From positions 1 to 52,878 of the forward strand of contig RPFO01001057.1 in NCBI GenBank assembly GCA_009746045.1: a stretch of 52,878 nt of DNA. Reading direction: 5' to 3'. Positions 48,568 to 52,878 of the stretch are shown in pieces; positions within the stretch are counted from its first letter, which is position 1, and each line of letters begins with the position of its first letter. The translations under genes were made by a program, and so were the position numbers. The notes below the pieces were generated by a model, which did not search any database, had not been told where the DNA came from, and saw only the letters and a list, made by a program, of their open reading frames with translations. The stretch comes from Mesostigma viride. Lineage: Eukaryota > Streptophyta > Mesostigmatophyceae > Mesostigmatales > Mesostigmataceae.

Positions 48568-49054
48568 ATGTCCAGTAGCCCATCTCGCAACGCCAGGCCC
48601 CCACGCACAGCGGCAGAAATGGCCCCTAAGAAGCTCGACGGATTCCAGCGGCACATCGCCGAGAAGCTTGAGAAGAAGATGCAAGGGGCGAACCAACTCC
48701 CGTACGTGCTATGGTCCTCACCCTTCTTGCTCGACACTGCCGTAATGCAGCAGCTCAGGGAGCGGTGCAAGCAGTTGGACTTGGAGTGGCACCCATCGTT
48801 GCACAAGAAGATTCTCATGCAGCAGCTGCTCAACAGCCCCGGCGAGATGGAGCACATATGGAGAGCATGTGGGTTGCCCCTGGAGAAGCTCGTCCTGCTC
48901 TGCATGCGCAGGTTCCCTTTTCATGGCAACGATGACCTGCAAGCGGCCACATATGGACAGCTCATCCAGATGCTGGCAGATGACGACAGGCAGGCGATCA
49001 AGGACGCCAAGGAGTGGGGAAATGTGGCCGAGAGAGCGGCGCGCCTTGAGGATG
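48568..49054 (+). CDS. First or internal exon of an unrecognised gene
   Basis: ATG at 48568 opens MSSSPSRNARPPRTAAEMAP, then a helical, charged segment: KKLDGFQRHIAEKLEKKMQG, LPYVLWSSPFLLDTAVMQQL, WHPSLHKKILMQQLLNSPGE, LVLLCMRRFPFHGNDDLQAA and YGQLIQMLADDDRQAIKDAK, to about 49054, where GTGTGTGCC or GATGGTGTG offers a donor. After that the frame loses protein-like character. Not a known family to me; mostly alpha-helical, about 160 residues. If spliced, the CCCA and CCGA arrays that follow lie in its intron. Confidence 0.6.
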
Positions 49055-49479
49055 GTGTGTGCCAGAATCACACATCAGAACATTTGTCATGTCGGCCAGG
49101 GTTAGCCAGCCAGGTTGGATCGGGCATGTCACCCGCGCTTTTCTCTTCTACGGGATTACTGGTGTTACACAGTTGCTTCCTTGTACCTGTATTTATACTG
49201 TTGTTTGTGTACAGACGTTAACGAGGCTGGATAGGCCCCCCGGATAGCGATGCATTTTACTGCCACGGTGACAAGTTAATGCAGCGTCTTAGTGTCGGCC
49301 TGTTGAGTTTGATTGCAAAGAAATCATGTGCGAGCGGTGCTTTTCTGCAACTTGGTAAGACCTTCATTGGCTGATCAGCCGGTGTCGAAGAAGAGTATTA
49401 TTGTGGACGTTTGCTGGCCAGCCAAGCTACCCCCCTCCACCCCCCAAGCACCGCCCTCTCCCCGCCAAGGGCCCACTGA
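49055..49479. other. Non-coding stretch before the tetranucleotide arrays
   Basis: Nothing recognised; probably intron or 3' flank of the exon at 48568. It becomes C-rich from about 49430. Confidence 0.35.
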
Positions 49480-50513
49480 CCCACCCACCCACCCACCCAC
49501 CCACCCACCCACCCACCCACCCACCCACCCACCCACCCACCCACCCACCCACCCACCCACCCACCCACCACCCACCCACCCACCCACCCCCCACCCACCC
49601 ACCCACCCACCCACCACCCACCAACCCACCACCCACCCCCACCCACCCACCCACCCCCACCACCACCCACCCACCCACCCACCACCCACCACCCACCCAC
49701 CACCACCCACCCACCCACCCACCCACCCACCACCCACCCACCCACCACCCACCCACCCACCCACCCACCCACCCACCCACCCACCACCCACCCACCCACC
49801 CACCCACCCACCCACCCACCCACCCACCACCCACCCACCCACCCACCCACCCACCCACCCACCCACCCACCCACCCACCCACCCACCACCCACCCACCAC
49901 CACCCACCCACCCACCCACCCACCCACCCACCACCCACCCACCCACCACCCACCCACCCACCCACCCACCCACCCACCCACCCACCCACCCACCACCCAC
50001 CCACCCACCCACCCACCCACCCACCCACCACCCACCCACCCACCACCCACCACCCACCCACCCACCCACCCACCCACCACCCACCCACCCACCACCCACC
50101 CACCCACCCACCCACCCACCCACCCACCCACCCACCCACCCACCACCACCCACCCACCCACCCACCCACCCACCCACCCACCCACCCACCCACCCCCCAC
50201 CCACCCACCACCACCCACCCACCCACCACCCACCCACCCACCCACCCACCCACCCACCCACCCACCCACCCACCACCCACCCACCCACCCACCCACCCAC
50301 CCACCCACCCCCACCCACCCACCCACCCACCCACCCACCACCCACCCACCCACCCACCACCCACCCACCCACCACCCACCCACCCACCCACCCACCCACC
50401 CACCACCCACCCACCACCCACCCACCCCCACCACCCACCCACCCACCCACCCACCACCCACCCACCCACCCCACCCACCACCCACCCACCCCCACCCACA
50501 CCACCCCCCCCCC
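49480..50513 (+). repeat. CCCA tetranucleotide array, ~1.0 kb
   Basis: Runs of CCCA with frequent missing C (CCACCACCC) and a few extra C. Long open frames (Pro/Thr/His or Gly/Trp/Val repeats) are artefacts. Ends in a run of 14 C near 50502-50516. Confidence 0.97.
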
Positions 50514-50526
50514 CCTGACCCGCCCA

Positions 50527-52878
50527 CCCGACCGACCGACCGACCGACCCACCGACCCACCGACCGACCGACCGACCGACCGACCGACCGACCGACCGAC
50601 CGACCGACCGACCGACCGACCGACCGACCGACCGACCGACCGACCGACCGACCGACCGACCGACCGACCGACCGACCGACCGACCGACCGACGACCGACC
50701 GACCGACCGACGACCGACCGACCGACCGACCGACCGACCGACCGACCGACCGACCGACCGACTGACGGACCGACCGACCGACCGACCGACCGACCGACCG
50801 ACCGACCGACCGAGACCGACCGACCGACCGACCGACCGACCGACTGACCGACCGACTCACCGACCGACCGACTGACCGACGGACCGACCGACCGACCGAC
50901 CGACCGACCGACCGACCGACCGACCGACCGACCGACCGACCGACCGACCGACCGACCGACCGACCGACCGACCGACCGACCGACCGACCGACCGACCGAC
51001 CGACCGACCGACCGACCGACCGACCGACCGACCGACCGACCGACCGACCGACCGACCGACCCACCGACCGACCCATCGACCGACCCACCGACCGACCGAC
51101 CGACCGACCGACCGACCGACCGACCGACCGACCGACCGACCGACCGACCGACCGACCGACCGACGACCGACCGACGGACCGACCGACCGACCGACCGACC
51201 GACCGACCGACCGACCGACCGACCGACCGACCGACCGACCGACCGACCGACCGACCGACCGACCGACCGACCGACGGACCGACCGACCGACCGACCGACC
51301 GACCGACGGACGGACCGACCGACCGACCGACCGACCGACCCACCGACCGACCGACCGACCGACCGACCGACGACCGACGACCGACCGACCGACCGACCGA
51401 CCGACCGACCGAACGACCGACCGACCGACCGACCGACCGACCGACCGACCGACCCGACCGACCGACGACCGACCGACCGACCGACGACGACCGACCGACC
51501 GACGACCGACCGACCGACCGACCGACCGACCGACCGACCGACCGACGACGGACCGACCCCGACCGACCGACCGACCGACCGACCGACCGACGGACCGACC
51601 CGACCGACCGACCGACCGACCGACCGACCGACCGACCGACCGACCGACGGACCGACCGACCGACCGACCGACCGACCGACCGACGACCGACCGACCGACC
51701 GACACCGACCGAGACCGACCGACCGACCGACCGACCGACCGACCGACCGACCGACCGACCGACCACCGACCGACCCATCGACCGACCCACCGACCGACCG
51801 ACCGACCGACACCGACCGACCGACCTACCGACCGACCGACCGACCGACCGACTGACGGACCGACCGACCGACCGACCCGACCGACCGACCGACCGACCGA
51901 CCCACCGACCGACCGACCGACCCACCGACCGACCGACCGACCGACCGACCGACCGACCGACCACCGACCGACCCATCGACCGACCCACCGACCGACCGAC
52001 CGACCGACCGCGACCTACCGACCGACCGCCGACCGACCGACTGACGGACCGACCGACCGACCGACCGACCGACCGACCGCCGACCGACCGACCGACGACC
52101 GACGGACCGACCGACCGACCGACCGACCGACCCCGACGCCGACCGCCGACGACCGACCGACCGACGCCGACCGACCGACCGACCGACCCAGCCGACCGAC
52201 CCATCGACCGACCCACCGCCGACCGACCGACCGACCTACCGACCGACCGACCCCGACCGACCGACCGACGACCGACCGAGCACGCCGACCACCCACCCCA
52301 CCGACCGACCGACCGACCGATCCGACCGACCGACCCACCGACTGAACCGACCGACCGATCCGACCGACCCATCGACCGACCACCGAATGACCGACCGACC
52401 GACCGACCGACCGACCGACCGACCGACCGACCGACCGACCGACCGAGCCGACGATCCGACGACCGACCGACCGACCGACCGACCGACCGACCGACCGACC
52501 GACCGACCGACCGACCGACCGGCCCGACGACCGACCGACCGAAGCGACCGCCGATCCGCGACCGACGATCCGACCCGGACCGACCGACCGACGATCGACC
52601 GATCCGACCGACCGACCGACCGACCGACCGAACCGAACCGACCGACGATCCGACCGACCGACGACCGACCGACGGACGACGCCGACCGACCGACCGACCG
52701 ATCCGACCCGACGGACCGACCGACCGACCGACCGACCCACCGACCGACCGACCGACCGCCGCGGACCGACCGATCCGACCGACCGACCGACCGACTGACC
52801 GACCGACGACCAACCGACCGACCGACCGACGACCGACCGACCGACCAACCGACCGCCGACGCCGACAACACCGACGAC
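50527..52878 (+). repeat. CCGA tetranucleotide array, ~2.35 kb, running to the window end
   Basis: Very regular to about 51060, with growing numbers of substitutions and indels (CCCA, GGAC, missing C) from there on and heavy degeneration after about 52000. At the junction with the CCCA array, CCGA and CCCA units alternate. Frames of VGRS/GRSVGRS repeats are artefacts. Confidence 0.97.

Noticed and set aside
49313-52871. Pro/Thr/His and Val-Gly-Arg-Ser frames up to 1128 codons
   Set aside because: Tetranucleotide arrays without stops; no start context or non-repetitive core.

Overview
Eukaryotic nuclear DNA from a plastid-bearing green organism, most likely a streptophyte alga or another early-diverging streptophyte; the species cannot be fixed from the sequence alone. 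The reasons are GT-AG introns with matching phases, a decayed plastid rpoB fragment (about 610-1030), a plant-type EF-hand/TPR/ZZ protein gene, a plant-type ALKBH9/10 RNA demethylase gene, CACTA and LINE transposons, and kilobases of mini- and microsatellite. Nothing indicates bacterial operons.

Layout. 1-371: last exon of an unrecognised gene. 372-2184: intergenic, with the rpoB fragment and a 73-81 bp tandem repeat. 2185-16321 (+): a multi-exon gene of unknown function ('gene B'). Its introns are filled with a 3.4 kb TCCTTG hexanucleotide array and two arrays of a palindromic ~46 bp repeat. One exon is split by a 4.4 kb CACTA transposon (8817-13216) with 12 bp terminal inverted repeats; removing the element and one 2 bp target duplication restores the reading frame. 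Several frame changes in this gene fall in runs of G. 16322-19141: intergenic, with LINE debris including a reverse-transcriptase fragment that keeps the YVDD motif.

19142-30857 (-): an ALKBH9/10-type 2-oxoglutarate/Fe(II) RNA demethylase gene, reconstructed from eight exons whose splice phases all agree and which carry the HxD...H iron ligands. Its introns hold three different tandem arrays (37 bp x 48, 36 bp x about 31, 44 bp x 21), a MITE-like inverted-repeat element, a tRNA-derived SINE-like sequence and copies of one of its own splice donors. 32537-34927 (+): an intact single-exon EF-hand/TPR/ZZ protein gene, head-to-head with the ALKBH gene. 34928-46600: a retrotransposon graveyard with several LINE ORF1 copies, LINE 3' ends and one insertion with a 16 bp target duplication. 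46600-48567: no gene recognised. 48568-about 49054 (+): an exon of an unrecognised gene. 49480-52878: a CCCA tetranucleotide array passing into a CCGA array that runs off the window.

The genes do not form a pathway. The unifying theme is genome architecture: introns act as hosts for private tandem arrays, transposons insert in both introns and exons, and homopolymer G tracts disturb reading frames. Very long open reading frames across the arrays are artefacts of repeats that lack stop codons.
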